DNA of 64,000 nt from DATFYP01 sp035626235 (GCA_035626235.1 DASPOB010000029.1:1-64000), one strand, 5' to 3'; positions 49,350 to 56,930 are shown, counted from the stretch's first letter. Notes: generated by a model not told the origin, from the letters alone. Program-made: numbers and translations.

Positions 49350-49919
49350 TCAAGGGGGTCCGTCGCGCAAACCTCCTATGATCGCACCCATTGCCGCAAC
49401 GACCCTCCCCTTGGCTTCGGTCACGGTGGCCGAGAGCCCTTCTCCTACGTCCAGCGACTCAGGCTGTATCCCGATGACGAGGCTTCCTTCGAGGCTGCCC
49501 GCGACTCCAGGGATGAGCCTGAGTGGCACGTTGTGCGTGGCGAAGAACCCGAATTTTGTATCCGCGAGGTTCGCGCAGACGATCGACCCCGGCCGCCTGT
49601 TTGCCTCAACGGCGTCGAAGACCATCAGTCTGCCGCCCTGCGCCGCCACCCGGGAAAGTATGCGCTCGGGCATGAGGCTGGGCGGGTGAATGACCACTTT
49701 CGGAGTGGGTCTTGGGCCTAGCCTTCTGCGCAGTGAGGCGACGATCTCCAGCCCGACGGCGTCATCCTGCCTTATCGGGTTTCCCACCCCCACGACGTGA
49801 ACAGTGTCCTCCAGGTTGCCTCTGAGCCAGGACCGCGCGCCGACTTCCCAGCCTGACGGCCCCACTAGAGAGTCACCCGAGGGTGGGACGCGGATGGCCT
49901 CAGCCGGGATGGGACCCAT
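49350..49919 (-). CDS. Hydrogenase maturation endopeptidase, HycI/HyaD family
   Basis: A protein of about 189 residues with the peptidase signature: VVGVGNPIRQDDAVGLEIVASLRRRL (GxGN plus DDxVG, with the first Ni-binding acid), VFDAVEA (second acid) and ATHNVPLRLI (the histidine). It should cut the 34-residue tail of the large subunit after nickel is inserted. The frame reaches 49946, but a TATATC box at 49951-49958 argues for the ATG at 49919. It is the first gene of the hydrogenase operon. Confidence 0.88.
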   Translation of the reverse strand: MGPIPAEAIRVPPSGDSLVGPSGWEVGARSWLRGNLEDTVHVVGVGNPIRQDDAVGLEIVASLRRRLGPRPTPKVVIHPPSLMPERILSRVAAQGGRLMVFDAVEANRRPGSIVCANLADTKFGFFATHNVPLRLIPGVAGSLEGSLVIGIQPESLDVGEGLSATVTEAKGRVVAAMGAIIGGLRDGPP

Positions 49920-49950
49920 GCTCGGTCGAGCGAGGGCCGACTTCACACTC

Positions 49951-49958
49951 GATATAAG
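49951..49958 (-). promoter_or_regulatory. TATA box of the hydrogenase operon
   Basis: TTATATC on the minus strand, predicting transcription from about 49928, nine bases before the protease ATG. It is the only promoter seen before the 8.4 kb gene run down to 41555. Confidence 0.55.
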
Positions 49959-50005
49959 GAAAGAATGCGTTTCTTAGATTTGAGAATTGCCTCGAGGCAG
50001 GCGGG

Positions 50006-50491
50006 TCACGAGCCGGCCTCTATCAGGAACTTCCTGTTGGATTCCACGGCTTGCTTGATGGCCCCTTCCCAGGACTTCCGTTCAGGGGAGACTTTCGTGG
50101 CGAGCCGCTTGATCACCTCGTACAGGTCGTCCAAGTCCGCGGCTGCCATCCCTGCTCGGTCCACGACAGATACGAGGTCCGGGTGTGAAATCTCGATGCC
50201 GTATCCGTTCTTGCGGAGAAAGACTAGCCCGGCGACCAGGGCCGTTCGCTTGTTTCCGCTGCGGAAGTGCTGGCCGCTGGCGAGTTTGAAGATCAGGAAA
50301 GCTGCCTTGTCGGCTACCGCTTCCTCGGGCCTTTCGTTGTCTGCCCTCTCCTCGGCACCCGCCAGGAGCTCCTTCAACTTCTCGCCGTCCGCCGGGGTGA
50401 ATTCGTGGGGCTCTCTGGTCAGGAGGACGACTTCCCGGTTCACAGCGAGCAACGAATCGAAGTCCATGTGGTGGACTGTCTTCTTCGCCAC
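50006..50491 (-). CDS. Doc/Fic family protein, orphan
   Basis: A 161-residue protein with the Fic core: GQHFRSGNKRTALVAGLVFLRKNGYGIE matches HxFx(D/S)(G/A)NKRTA of the Doc subgroup, with the catalytic His, Asn and Arg in place. Doc proteins phosphorylate elongation factor Tu and act as toxins with a Phd antitoxin, but no antitoxin gene lies next to it on either side, so it may be domesticated or have another target. The frame runs to 50602; the GTG at 50491 lies 26 bases from a TTAAATC TATA box and is preferred. Confidence 0.8.
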   Translation of the reverse strand: MAKKTVHHMDFDSLLAVNREVVLLTREPHEFTPADGEKLKELLAGAEERADNERPEEAVADKAAFLIFKLASGQHFRSGNKRTALVAGLVFLRKNGYGIEISHPDLVSVVDRAGMAAADLDDLYEVIKRLATKVSPERKSWEGAIKQAVESNRKFLIEAGS

Positions 50492-50513
50492 GCCCGAGGA
50501 GCAACCAGCCCCC

Positions 50514-50521
50514 GATTTAAC
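50514..50521 (-). promoter_or_regulatory. TATA box of the Doc-like gene
   Basis: GTTAAATC on the minus strand, centred 26 bases before the GTG at 50491, which decides the start. Confidence 0.55.
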
Positions 50522-50598
50522 CGATTGAGCCTGCCGTGGGCCGCTTGGCTGCCAAGGGCGGGGGTGACCTGGGCACTGCGACTGGGCGATTGGTCCGG

Positions 50599-52269
50599 TC
50601 ACGTGGCCAGAAGGGGGGTCGGGGCGACCTGGTGGTCTAAACCGTGGCGGGCCGCCTTCTCAAGGTCGAGACCGCCTTTCCTGCACTCCATTGAGACTAT
50701 CTGCAGCGTCGCCCACGCCCCCAGGGCGAGCAGGGCGCCAGTCCCGATTCCGGCGGCTGAGGACGTCCCGTTGCTCCTGGGGTTCATTGCCTTGCGCGAA
50801 GCGACTTTGTAGAGGTGCCTGTAGCAAGCGTAGTAGACCGCGAGCTGAGAAGCGTCGAGCGCGAACGACCCGAAACTCCTGCTCTTGAGCTTCCCGAGGG
50901 AGACGTTCTGCATCGGGGTCGCGGTGAACTCGAACGGCCGCCCCTCCACCTCCGAGTTGCTCATTCTGTTCACGAGGGCCACGGTTTCCCAGTTGTCTTC
51001 CGGCGTCTCGGCCGCCTGGCCCACCTGAACCGTGAAAGCGGGCCTCCAGTAGTACTTGTTCATGGTGTACGTTCCCCGCCACACTATGTCCGCCCAGGAG
51101 CCGTCGGGGCCCACCTTGAGTGGGAGGGTCTTGTTGGGCATGTGGATGGCCGCGAGCCTGTCGCTCCCGGTCTCTATTCCAACCTGGACCCCGATCCAGT
51201 TGTTGGGGCCAGCATTGAGGGCGGAGGACAACCGCTTGATGAGCTCCGGATACGCCGCGGGGATGGATATCCTACCGTGCGTCGGGTTCGTGTAGGCCAT
51301 GCCCTTGACCCCCATCACCGTCGAGAAGAGTTCCTGGAGCGATTCCCCGTTCGGCTCGAAGTGCGGCCCGTGCTCGTAGGCGAAAATCTCGTCGCTGTGG
51401 AGCCAGGCGTGAGTCTGCCCGGACCTGACGTTCAGCTCGACCTCTCTCTTGACTCTCTCCGGAGGGTAGTATCTCAGCGGCCTAAGGGTGACCTCGCAGA
51501 AGTCGCATGCCACCCCGCATCCCCTCATGACCTCCACCATCCCCTTCACCGACGGATTGACGATGTCTGGAATCTCCTCAAGCCTCGGATACTGCTTCGA
51601 GAACTGGTACCGCGAGAGGAACCGGTCGTCGTGAACATAGTGTCTCCGGAAGTGCTCGTCGAAGGTCTGGAACCCGCCCTGGAACAGGTTGCTGCTGGCT
51701 CCGCCCGAGACGTGCCTGAAGATGTCAACGATGATGTCGTCGGCCTCTCCCTGGAAAGCCAGGTCTATGCCGAGTCGCTCCATCTCCTCGGGCATCACGG
51801 TGAATTCCCAGACCCCAGGACCGCCGAGGAGCAACTTGGCCTTCTTTCCCTTCCTCAGGCGGTTGATCTTACGCATCAGAGCCTCGAACTCCTTGCGGAC
51901 ATATGCGTACCCATTGGTCCTGAAGAAGAGCGCGAACGACATCGTCAGGGGGGCGAGGCCGAGGGGGTCCATGGTCGTGACGCCTATTACCTCCGTGTCT
52001 TCGTCGATGAAGTCCTGGACGTAGTTCTCGTGGGCGACGACCACTTCTGACTCTGGGTACTCTCTGAGTAGCCCAGCTTCGAGCTTCCTAAGTGCGTATG
52101 GGGCCCTGAGCGCCCTCCCTTTCGATGCAGGTAGGGAGCTCCCCTTCAAGAAGCGGTAGACGGAGTTTGGAACCCGCTCGGTGGGCGCGCTGGGAAGGAA
52201 GTCCAGAAGCGGGAAGCTGCGGTATTCCCGTGACAGCGTCGTGTCAGACACGAGGACGAACTTGGCCAT
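50599..52269 (-). CDS. Radical SAM protein with B12-binding-like N-terminal domain
   Basis: A 556-residue radical SAM enzyme. Residues 1-200 have the Rossmann-like B12-binding layout (TEVIGVTTMDPLGL, LLLGGPGVWEF, LAFQGEADDI). The SAM motif is at MRGCGVACDFCEVTLRPLRYYPPERVKREVE: cysteines in CxxxCxxC. The barrel continues with WIGVQVGIETGSDRL. The last 60 residues include a hydrophobic stretch GIGTGALLALGAWATLQIV, a possible membrane or peripheral anchor. Substrate unknown; the family includes methylthiotransferase-like and P-methylase-like enzymes. The predicted leader is about 65 bases, long for this genome. Confidence 0.85.
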   Translation of the reverse strand: MAKFVLVSDTTLSREYRSFPLLDFLPSAPTERVPNSVYRFLKGSSLPASKGRALRAPYALRKLEAGLLREYPESEVVVAHENYVQDFIDEDTEVIGVTTMDPLGLAPLTMSFALFFRTNGYAYVRKEFEALMRKINRLRKGKKAKLLLGGPGVWEFTVMPEEMERLGIDLAFQGEADDIIVDIFRHVSGGASSNLFQGGFQTFDEHFRRHYVHDDRFLSRYQFSKQYPRLEEIPDIVNPSVKGMVEVMRGCGVACDFCEVTLRPLRYYPPERVKREVELNVRSGQTHAWLHSDEIFAYEHGPHFEPNGESLQELFSTVMGVKGMAYTNPTHGRISIPAAYPELIKRLSSALNAGPNNWIGVQVGIETGSDRLAAIHMPNKTLPLKVGPDGSWADIVWRGTYTMNKYYWRPAFTVQVGQAAETPEDNWETVALVNRMSNSEVEGRPFEFTATPMQNVSLGKLKSRSFGSFALDASQLAVYYACYRHLYKVASRKAMNPRSNGTSSAAGIGTGALLALGAWATLQIVSMECRKGGLDLEKAARHGLDHQVAPTPLLAT

Positions 52270-52357
52270 CAGTGTCCACTAGTCCCTGAATGGGGCAAGC
52301 ATGGATACGCGTGTGCCAGGTGCAAGGTTCCGCGGAAGTGCCTCTCATGCGTACCGA

Positions 52358-52365
52358 TTTTTAAG
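52358..52365. promoter_or_regulatory. Shared TATA element before radical SAM gene and possible RNA
   Basis: TTTTTAAG reads as a TATA box on both strands. On plus it predicts a start near 52388, the beginning of the structured segment; on minus near 52334, giving the radical SAM gene a leader of about 65 bases. Confidence 0.45.
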
Positions 52366-52387
52366 GAAAGCTGGAGCGCCGTAGTGT

Positions 52388-52655
52388 AGTCGGTGACGGG
52401 CGGAGTCGGGCCCCGGCCCAGCGTCCCGGTTTCCAACTCCTTCCCAGCAGACCAGGTTGGCCCTTGCGGCATCAGCGGAAGTACCAGCCTGGCCGCATAC
52501 GCCGAGGTCGGGCATTCCTCAAGAGAGACTCCGGTGGAACCGACCGGTCCGCGGGCCAAGGTTCAATGGTTGCTTTCGGCCGTAGCCATCGGCGAGTTCG
52601 TCATCCCCTGGGTCGAGTCGCGTCCGAAGAGCGGCAGGGTGCGGAAGGCAATCGG
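52388..52655 (+). ncRNA. Possible structured RNA, family unknown
   Basis: About 270 bases with no credible coding frame, behind a good TATA box. Several helices can be drawn: GGGcGGAGTCGGG (52399-52411) pairs with CCCGgtttccaACTCCttCCC (52425-52445) with a small bulge; TTGGCCC-TT-GCGG (52457-52469) pairs with CCGC-GGGCCAA (52549-52559) across about 80 bases, and inside it GGTCGG pairs with CCGACC; ATGGTTGC pairs with GTAGCCAT at 52566-52588. I looked for the RNase P CR-I string and the SRP helix-8 string and found neither. If real it is an unnamed RNA. It ends before the convergent tRNA-Pro gene. Confidence 0.3.
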
Positions 52656-52658
52656 AAG

Positions 52659-52748
52659 TGGGGTCGGCGAGATTTGAACTCGCGGTCGCCAGCGCTCTGG
52701 TGTCTGATCCCCAGGCTGGTATCCTAGACCAAACTGGACGACGACCCC
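52659..52748 (-). tRNA. tRNA-Pro(GGG) with 14-nt intron
   Basis: Acceptor GGGGTCG pairs with CGACCCC, discriminator A. Anticodon stem CCAGC/GCTGG surrounds C32, U33, anticodon GGG (52712-52710), G37, then a 14-base insert at 52708-52695 and C38. T-arm GCGAG/CTCGC with loop TTCAAAT. Intron at the canonical 37/38 position. A TTTAAAC TATA box at 52776-52782 lies 31 bases upstream. Confidence 0.93.
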
Positions 52749-52775
52749 ACTGTGAGCTGCCGGAATGGATGTCGG

Positions 52776-52782
52776 TTTAAAC
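52776..52782 (-). promoter_or_regulatory. TATA box of tRNA-Pro
   Basis: Palindromic TTTAAAC centred 31 bases before the tRNA 5' end at 52748. Confidence 0.6.
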
Positions 52783-52821
52783 GTTAGCGGGGTTGAGAAA
52801 AGGGGGCGGTCGACCCAGGCT

Positions 52822-53199
52822 CTATGGGGTTTGGAAGAGGCCCATCATGTTTCCTTCGGTGTCCTTGAAGTAGCCGAAGAACCCGTTTTCCCCCATCGAC
52901 GTCTTCTTCACCACGGTCTTCCCCCCGTTCTTTTCGATTGCCTTGAGCGCGGAATCGATTTCGTCGACCTGGATAGTGATTATCGGGAACTCCACGGGGT
53001 GCTCCTTCTTGGTCATCCCGCCGTTGATCGAGCCCGGTTCTTTGGGTCTGCCTTCCTTGTCGACTGCAGTGGTGCCGACCATTGTGTAATTCATTTCCGG
53101 TACCTCCGTCATCTTCCAGCCGAAGGCATCCGTGTAGAAGGCCCTGGCCCGCTTAAGGTCCTTCGCCGGTAATTCGAAGTGCACGACTTTGCCGTTCAT
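52822..53199 (-). CDS. Glyoxalase/VOC family protein
   Basis: A 125-residue protein with the VOC fold of paired beta-alpha-beta-beta-beta modules: VVHFELPAKDLKRARAFYTDAFGWKM at the start and ENGFFGYFKDTEGNMMGLFQ near the end. His and Glu at expected metal positions are seen in the first and last strands. Members include lactoylglutathione lyase and dioxygenases, but this PhnB/glyoxalase-like form has no assigned substrate. The frame opens at a GTG at 53220; the ATG at 53199 fits a TATAGC-type box near 53229-53236. Confidence 0.82.
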   Translation of the reverse strand: MNGKVVHFELPAKDLKRARAFYTDAFGWKMTEVPEMNYTMVGTTAVDKEGRPKEPGSINGGMTKKEHPVEFPIITIQVDEIDSALKAIEKNGGKTVVKKTSMGENGFFGYFKDTEGNMMGLFQTP

Positions 53200-53291
53200 T
53201 GAATTCGAACCGCGGGCCACCTCCTCGCGCTATAAGTTTTCGTCGTCGGAGAGAGCCGACGAGGGACGGTCCGCCGAAAGTGAATGAAACC

Positions 53292-54032
53292 TTACCGGGG
53301 AGACAGTCTGAGAAGCTCGAGAAGTTTGGCAAAGGTGAAATCGGAAGTGTCATGCTTGTAGTCGGACAGAAGCTTGAGGATGGGCCCCGTGTCCTTTATT
53401 CCGAGGACTCTCCGCACGAGCGGGGAAGCTCTGCCTCCGACGAAGAGGTACTGGGCCGCCGTTGTCACATTCTTCGGGCGCCTGGCAGTTCCGGCAGACT
53501 CGAAGTCGATGACCCAAGGCCTGCCTTCGGCGACGACGATGTGCTTTCGCAGGTTGCTGAGCTGCCCGTGGTCGACGCCGATGACATCGAGCTTCCGGCA
53601 CTGGTTGAGAACCGAATGGATCATCTCCCGCGCCGCCCTTCTGGTCCCGGGGCCGCTGAGCCCGCCCAGCCAGTCCTGCAGCTCCTGGTATTGGAGTAGC
53701 TTCATGAGAATCATGTCTCTAGAGTGGGCCCGGACCTGGACCCCCACCCCGACGCGGTTCACGAGACCTGTGATCCTGGCCTCCTGCTCCATGTCCGGCC
53801 TATTCGCGTCCGTCCTCCTGATCTTCAGGGCAAGGACCTCGGAACCCGACCGGGCGCGCACGACGACGCCGACGGTTCCGAGTCCGAGGACTCCCAGCCT
53901 CCCAATCTTGGTCTTGCCTTCGAACAGCAGTTCCTCGACCCCCAGGTCGCGAAGCTGCCGTACGCGAGACCGAGCGCTTCGAAGCGAAATCTCGGGATAG
54001 GTCAGGACTTGGATGTACGGCGCCCGGGTCAG
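53292..54032 (-). CDS. Archaeal RIO-related Ser/Thr kinase (COG2112-like), probable CTG start
   Basis: A protein kinase of about 246 residues. A glycine loop LGLGTVGVVVRA, then VLALKIRR with the ATP-binding Lys, VIGVDHGQLSNLRKHIVV as the catalytic loop and VIDFESAG as the metal-binding DFE are visible. The ORF from the first GTG (53861) lacks the glycine loop, which lies just upstream in frame as FEGKTKIGRLGVLGLGTVG. That stretch and LTYPEISLRSARSRVRQLRDLG precede it and match the family N-terminus. No ATG, GTG or TTG is in frame before it; the CTG at 54032, five bases after the cca stop, is the likely start. It ends the thpR-cca operon. Confidence 0.75.
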   Translation of the reverse strand: MTRAPYIQVLTYPEISLRSARSRVRQLRDLGVEELLFEGKTKIGRLGVLGLGTVGVVVRARSGSEVLALKIRRTDANRPDMEQEARITGLVNRVGVGVQVRAHSRDMILMKLLQYQELQDWLGGLSGPGTRRAAREMIHSVLNQCRKLDVIGVDHGQLSNLRKHIVVAEGRPWVIDFESAGTARRPKNVTTAAQYLFVGGRASPLVRRVLGIKDTGPILKLLSDYKHDTSDFTFAKLLELLRLSPR

Positions 54033-54036
54033 CGCC

Positions 54037-55362
54037 TCAAGACCCGCGCGTTCCGATCGCGTCGCTCGAGATGTCTCTGATCCCGTTTGCTATCCACTCC
54101 TCAGAATCGGCGAGGCTCGACAGCTGGCTGCCCGAAAGGACCCTCCCGCTCTTCGCCATTCCAATGGCTACCTCTTCGGAGGCACCGACTGGGCCCGCCC
54201 TACCCTTGACCAAGTCTTCGAGAAGGCGGTTCAGCCCCGTGTACTCCCGGTCCTGCAGGAGCCTGACGCGGGCGTCTTCGTCGACCCATACGATGCGGGC
54301 CTTCTTCCTGTTGTGAGAAAGGAACTCGTCGGTCTCCTTTCGCATGTGGACGCCTGGGCCCACCCTCTGCTCGAGCGCAGGGAGGAAGGCGAACTCGGGA
54401 ATGAGCAGGAACGCGCTCTTGTCAGAGTTGTTCGAAGCAGCCAACGCCCTGGCGACCTTGAAGCCGCGCGCTTCGACGTGCTTTACTACGTGTTTGGCAG
54501 TCTTCCTTAGCTCCCCCCAGAGGATGTCCTCGCTGATCCTTCTGTGGCTGAAGACCAGGGCCACGACTTCCTTGCCCATCGTTGGCCTGGCTCTCCCGGC
54601 CATCCGCTGGAAGAACGCTTCTCGGGGCCTCCCCAGGAACTCTCTGCACGCGAGGACGAGCCTTCCCAGCTTTTCTCCCGAGACAGCGATTCCGAGGTCC
54701 CTCGAGGGGTCGACCGGGTCTGGGAGGCTGAAGGCGCTCCCGTCTCCTTTCTTGTAGTCCGCGAAGTGGCGGAGGACGCCGGTGAACGACCTGTGCTGGA
54801 TGACGAGGACTTCGGCCACGTACCCGGAGAACCCCTGAGTCTCGATCTCGGCGCCGTAGACCCCTACTGCTTTCATGAACCTCTTGAGCAGCCGGACCTG
54901 ATTCTTCTGCCCCTGGGGGAGGCCCCTGACCAGCCTGACATGGAACGGGGACCTGTCCGCTGCGCTCATCCAGCGCCCCTTGTCGACAGCGTAGCAGGGG
55001 ACTACGTTGACCTTGACTCCGTTCATGGTAGCTTCTGTGTAAGGGTGCTGGGCGTACTTCTTCCCCCTCGGGTAACCCTTCATCGCCTCCGCCCCCACGG
55101 CCAGGCCTACCTTTTCGAACCTGCCTTCGGGGGTGGCGGTGGCTATCTTCACGAAGATGTCGATATCGACGCTTTCGGGGAGCCAGGTACCCTTCGCGTA
55201 GGAGCCTCCCAGTACCACTCCTCGCACTTCGGGGAAACTCCTCGATGCGACCTTGGTCCTCGAAAGGGCGAGCCGCGCGACGCGGTCAGTCCTCTTCCGC
55301 TCCTCCTCCCGGGGGATTACGGAGGCCGAAGCGCTGCGAGCGACCTGTTCGGGGGGCCTCAA
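54037..55362 (-). CDS. cca: CCA tRNA nucleotidyltransferase, archaeal class I
   Basis: Adds the CCA end to tRNAs. The 441-residue protein has the class I nucleotidyltransferase motif GGSYAKGTWLPESVDIDIFV, with the two catalytic aspartates, near residue 50, then NVVPCYAVDKGRW, and domains of archaeal type (AAFFQRMAGRARPTMGKEVVALVF-like region). The frame extends to 55647 but the TTG at 55362 overlaps the thpR stop (TTGA) and gives the normal N-terminus RPPEQVARS. It is essential because the tRNA genes here do not obviously encode CCA. Confidence 0.93.
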   Translation of the reverse strand: MRPPEQVARSASASVIPREEERKRTDRVARLALSRTKVASRSFPEVRGVVLGGSYAKGTWLPESVDIDIFVKIATATPEGRFEKVGLAVGAEAMKGYPRGKKYAQHPYTEATMNGVKVNVVPCYAVDKGRWMSAADRSPFHVRLVRGLPQGQKNQVRLLKRFMKAVGVYGAEIETQGFSGYVAEVLVIQHRSFTGVLRHFADYKKGDGSAFSLPDPVDPSRDLGIAVSGEKLGRLVLACREFLGRPREAFFQRMAGRARPTMGKEVVALVFSHRRISEDILWGELRKTAKHVVKHVEARGFKVARALAASNNSDKSAFLLIPEFAFLPALEQRVGPGVHMRKETDEFLSHNRKKARIVWVDEDARVRLLQDREYTGLNRLLEDLVKGRAGPVGASEEVAIGMAKSGRVLSGSQLSSLADSEEWIANGIRDISSDAIGTRGS

Positions 55363-55913
55363 CCCAGATGATACACCCCTATGTCGGTGTAGACTGGGCC
55401 GGTCGGCCTGAGGAGGCTGGACTTCAGGTTGAAGGTTCCGAGGGCGAAGGCGCCGAACTGCCTTTGAGAACTCGCCCTTATCGCAGAAGCCAGCTGCTCC
55501 CTGTTTTTCCCCGACCTCACCCTGGCGAGGGTCAGGTGTGCCTGGAAGGGTCTGGTCTCCTTCTCCCCGATTCCTTCGAGCGCCTTGATGACGGCCTCCC
55601 CTATCGCCCTGACCCTGTCCTCGTCCTCCCGCGATACCCCCGCCCATATGACGTTCGGCCTTTGGGGGCTGGGGAAGGCACCGGCCCCCGAAACTGTCAC
55701 ACTGCCGCCGGGGAGCTTCAGGCCCCGCAGCCTGCCGTCGGCTTCCCTAGCCTGGGAATCCGATATCTCTCCCAGGAACTTCAGGGTGAAGTGAAGATTC
55801 TCCTTTTCCACGACCTTCAGGTCGGCGCCGGTGGCGGCTAGTTCCCTCTGAAAGGCGACCAGCGAGCCGAGTACGCCGTCGTCGGATATGTGGAGGGCTA
55901 CGAACGCTCGCAA
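55359..55913 (-). CDS. thpR: RNA 2',3'-cyclic phosphodiesterase (2H family)
   Basis: A protein of about 184 residues with the two HxTx motifs of the 2H phosphoesterases: HFTLKFLG near residue 41 and HLTLARVR near 125. It opens 2',3'-cyclic phosphates in RNA and is often called 2'-5' RNA ligase. A TTG at 55931 is also in frame, but the TTG at 55913 lies exactly 27 bases from the TTAAAT box at 55937-55943. It overlaps the cca start by four bases; thpR-cca linkage is common in archaea. Confidence 0.9.
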   Translation of the reverse strand: MRAFVALHISDDGVLGSLVAFQRELAATGADLKVVEKENLHFTLKFLGEISDSQAREADGRLRGLKLPGGSVTVSGAGAFPSPQRPNVIWAGVSREDEDRVRAIGEAVIKALEGIGEKETRPFQAHLTLARVRSGKNREQLASAIRASSQRQFGAFALGTFNLKSSLLRPTGPVYTDIGVYHLG

Positions 55914-55936
55914 ACGCCCTTGGTCGCGCAACTCGA

Positions 55937-55943
55937 CTTAAAT
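55937..55943. promoter_or_regulatory. Shared TATA element for thpR and UPF0200 genes
   Basis: TTAAAT lies 27 bases from the thpR TTG (minus) and about 36 bases from the UPF0200 TTG (plus), which also has a GGTGAG ribosome-binding sequence a few bases upstream. Confidence 0.55.
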
Positions 55944-55975
55944 CCTCTCGTGGCGCGGGGCGAATCGGTGAGAGC

Positions 55976-56533
55976 TTGCTGACAATCGTAGCGGTCACGG
56001 GGATGCCCGGGGCGGGCAAGTCGACCGCCGCTAGGGGGCTCGTGTCGAGCGGATGGAGAAGGGTGGTCATGGGGGACGTCGTGAGAGACGAGACCAAGAG
56101 GCGCGGACTGGAGCCGGACGCTGCCAACACTGGAGAAGTGATGCTAGACCTGAGGAGGACGCTGGGGGAAGCCGCAGTCGCGAGGCTCTGCATGAGGGCC
56201 ATCAACGAATCGCGGGCCGAAAAGGTGGTGGTTGACGGGGTGAGGTCGATGGCAGAGGTCGAGGAGTTCAGAAGGTCTGCGAAGGTGATGCTCCTGGCAG
56301 TCCACGCCTCACCTCGAAGGAGGTACGCGTTGCTCAAGGAGAGGGGAAGGAGCGACGACCCGCTGACATACGAAATGTTCCTCATGAGGGACCAGCGCGA
56401 GCTGGGCGTGGGGATCGGCGTCCCCATCGCCCTGGCGGAAGAAGTGATCTCGAACGAGCGCAGCACCCCCGAGGAGGTATCGACGCAGATGACGAGGATT
56501 GTGAACCGCTGGCTGGCTTCCGATGCGCCCTGA
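55976..56533 (+). CDS. UPF0200 family nucleoside kinase-like protein
   Basis: A 185-residue P-loop kinase related to dephospho-CoA and adenylate kinases. Walker A GMPGAGKSTAAR lies near residue 10, then VVMGDVVRDETKRRGLEPDAANTGEVMLDLR, the hallmark of UPF0200, VVVDGVRSMAEVEEFRRS and late ERGRSDD. Its substrate is unknown. TTG start with GGTGAG just upstream. It overlaps the next gene by 11 bases; UPF0200 and UPF0201 are neighbours in many archaea. Confidence 0.87.
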   Translation: MLTIVAVTGMPGAGKSTAARGLVSSGWRRVVMGDVVRDETKRRGLEPDAANTGEVMLDLRRTLGEAAVARLCMRAINESRAEKVVVDGVRSMAEVEEFRRSAKVMLLAVHASPRRRYALLKERGRSDDPLTYEMFLMRDQRELGVGIGVPIALAEEVISNERSTPEEVSTQMTRIVNRWLASDAP

Positions 56534-56930
56534 ACTGGTCGGGAGAGTCGCTCTTGAGGCGACCGTGTCGCCTTCGGAGGATCGAAGCAAGGTTCTCGCG
56601 GCCATGATGAACATACTCGGCGAGGCCGATCACGTCGTCGAGGAGACGCAGGGATTCATCAGGGTGGAGTCCTCAGCCGGGAGCAGCCTTGACCGGCTGC
56701 ACGACCAGCTCCGAGACAGGCAGGTTAGGGGGGCTGCCAGAAAGAGGCTCCTCGCAGGGAGGACGGGGAAGTCGACGACCGTCATGGTCAACAGGCAGGC
56801 GGCGACTGCCGGGGTCATCGCCCTCTGCGACACCGAAGCCGAGTCCCCTCTCGGGCCGGTCTATCTCTTCGTCGAGTCAGAGAGGCTTGACGACATAATA
56901 CGGTGGCTGACCGACTACCCAGAGGGATAG
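56523..56930 (+). CDS. UPF0201 family protein
   Basis: A 135-residue protein matching UPF0201: VALEATVSPSEDRSKVLAAMMNILG at the start, then GAARKRLLAGRTGKSTTVMVNRQAATAG and SPLGPVYLFVESERLDDIIRWL. The family is archaeal and of unknown role; the fold is thought to be RNA-binding-like. It overlaps the UPF0200 gene by 11 bases and the convergent rnz gene by 16. Its position among tRNA and RNA processing genes fits an RNA-related job, which is inference. Confidence 0.85.
   Translation: MRPELVGRVALEATVSPSEDRSKVLAAMMNILGEADHVVEETQGFIRVESSAGSSLDRLHDQLRDRQVRGAARKRLLAGRTGKSTTVMVNRQAATAGVIALCDTEAESPLGPVYLFVESERLDDIIRWLTDYPEG

Noticed and set aside
52374..52440. tRNA-Glu-like 5' half (GCGCCGTAGTGTAGTCGGT)
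   Set aside because: No acceptor partner and no standard T-loop follow; the later bases do not fold as a tRNA.
52388..52655. RNase P RNA or SRP RNA
   Set aside because: The near-invariant CR-I string of RNase P and the SRP54-binding helix 8 string of SRP RNA are absent on both strands.
52393..52677. 94-residue open frame over the structured segment
   Set aside because: No family features; the frame runs into the tRNA-Pro gene on the other strand and disagrees with the base-paired structure.
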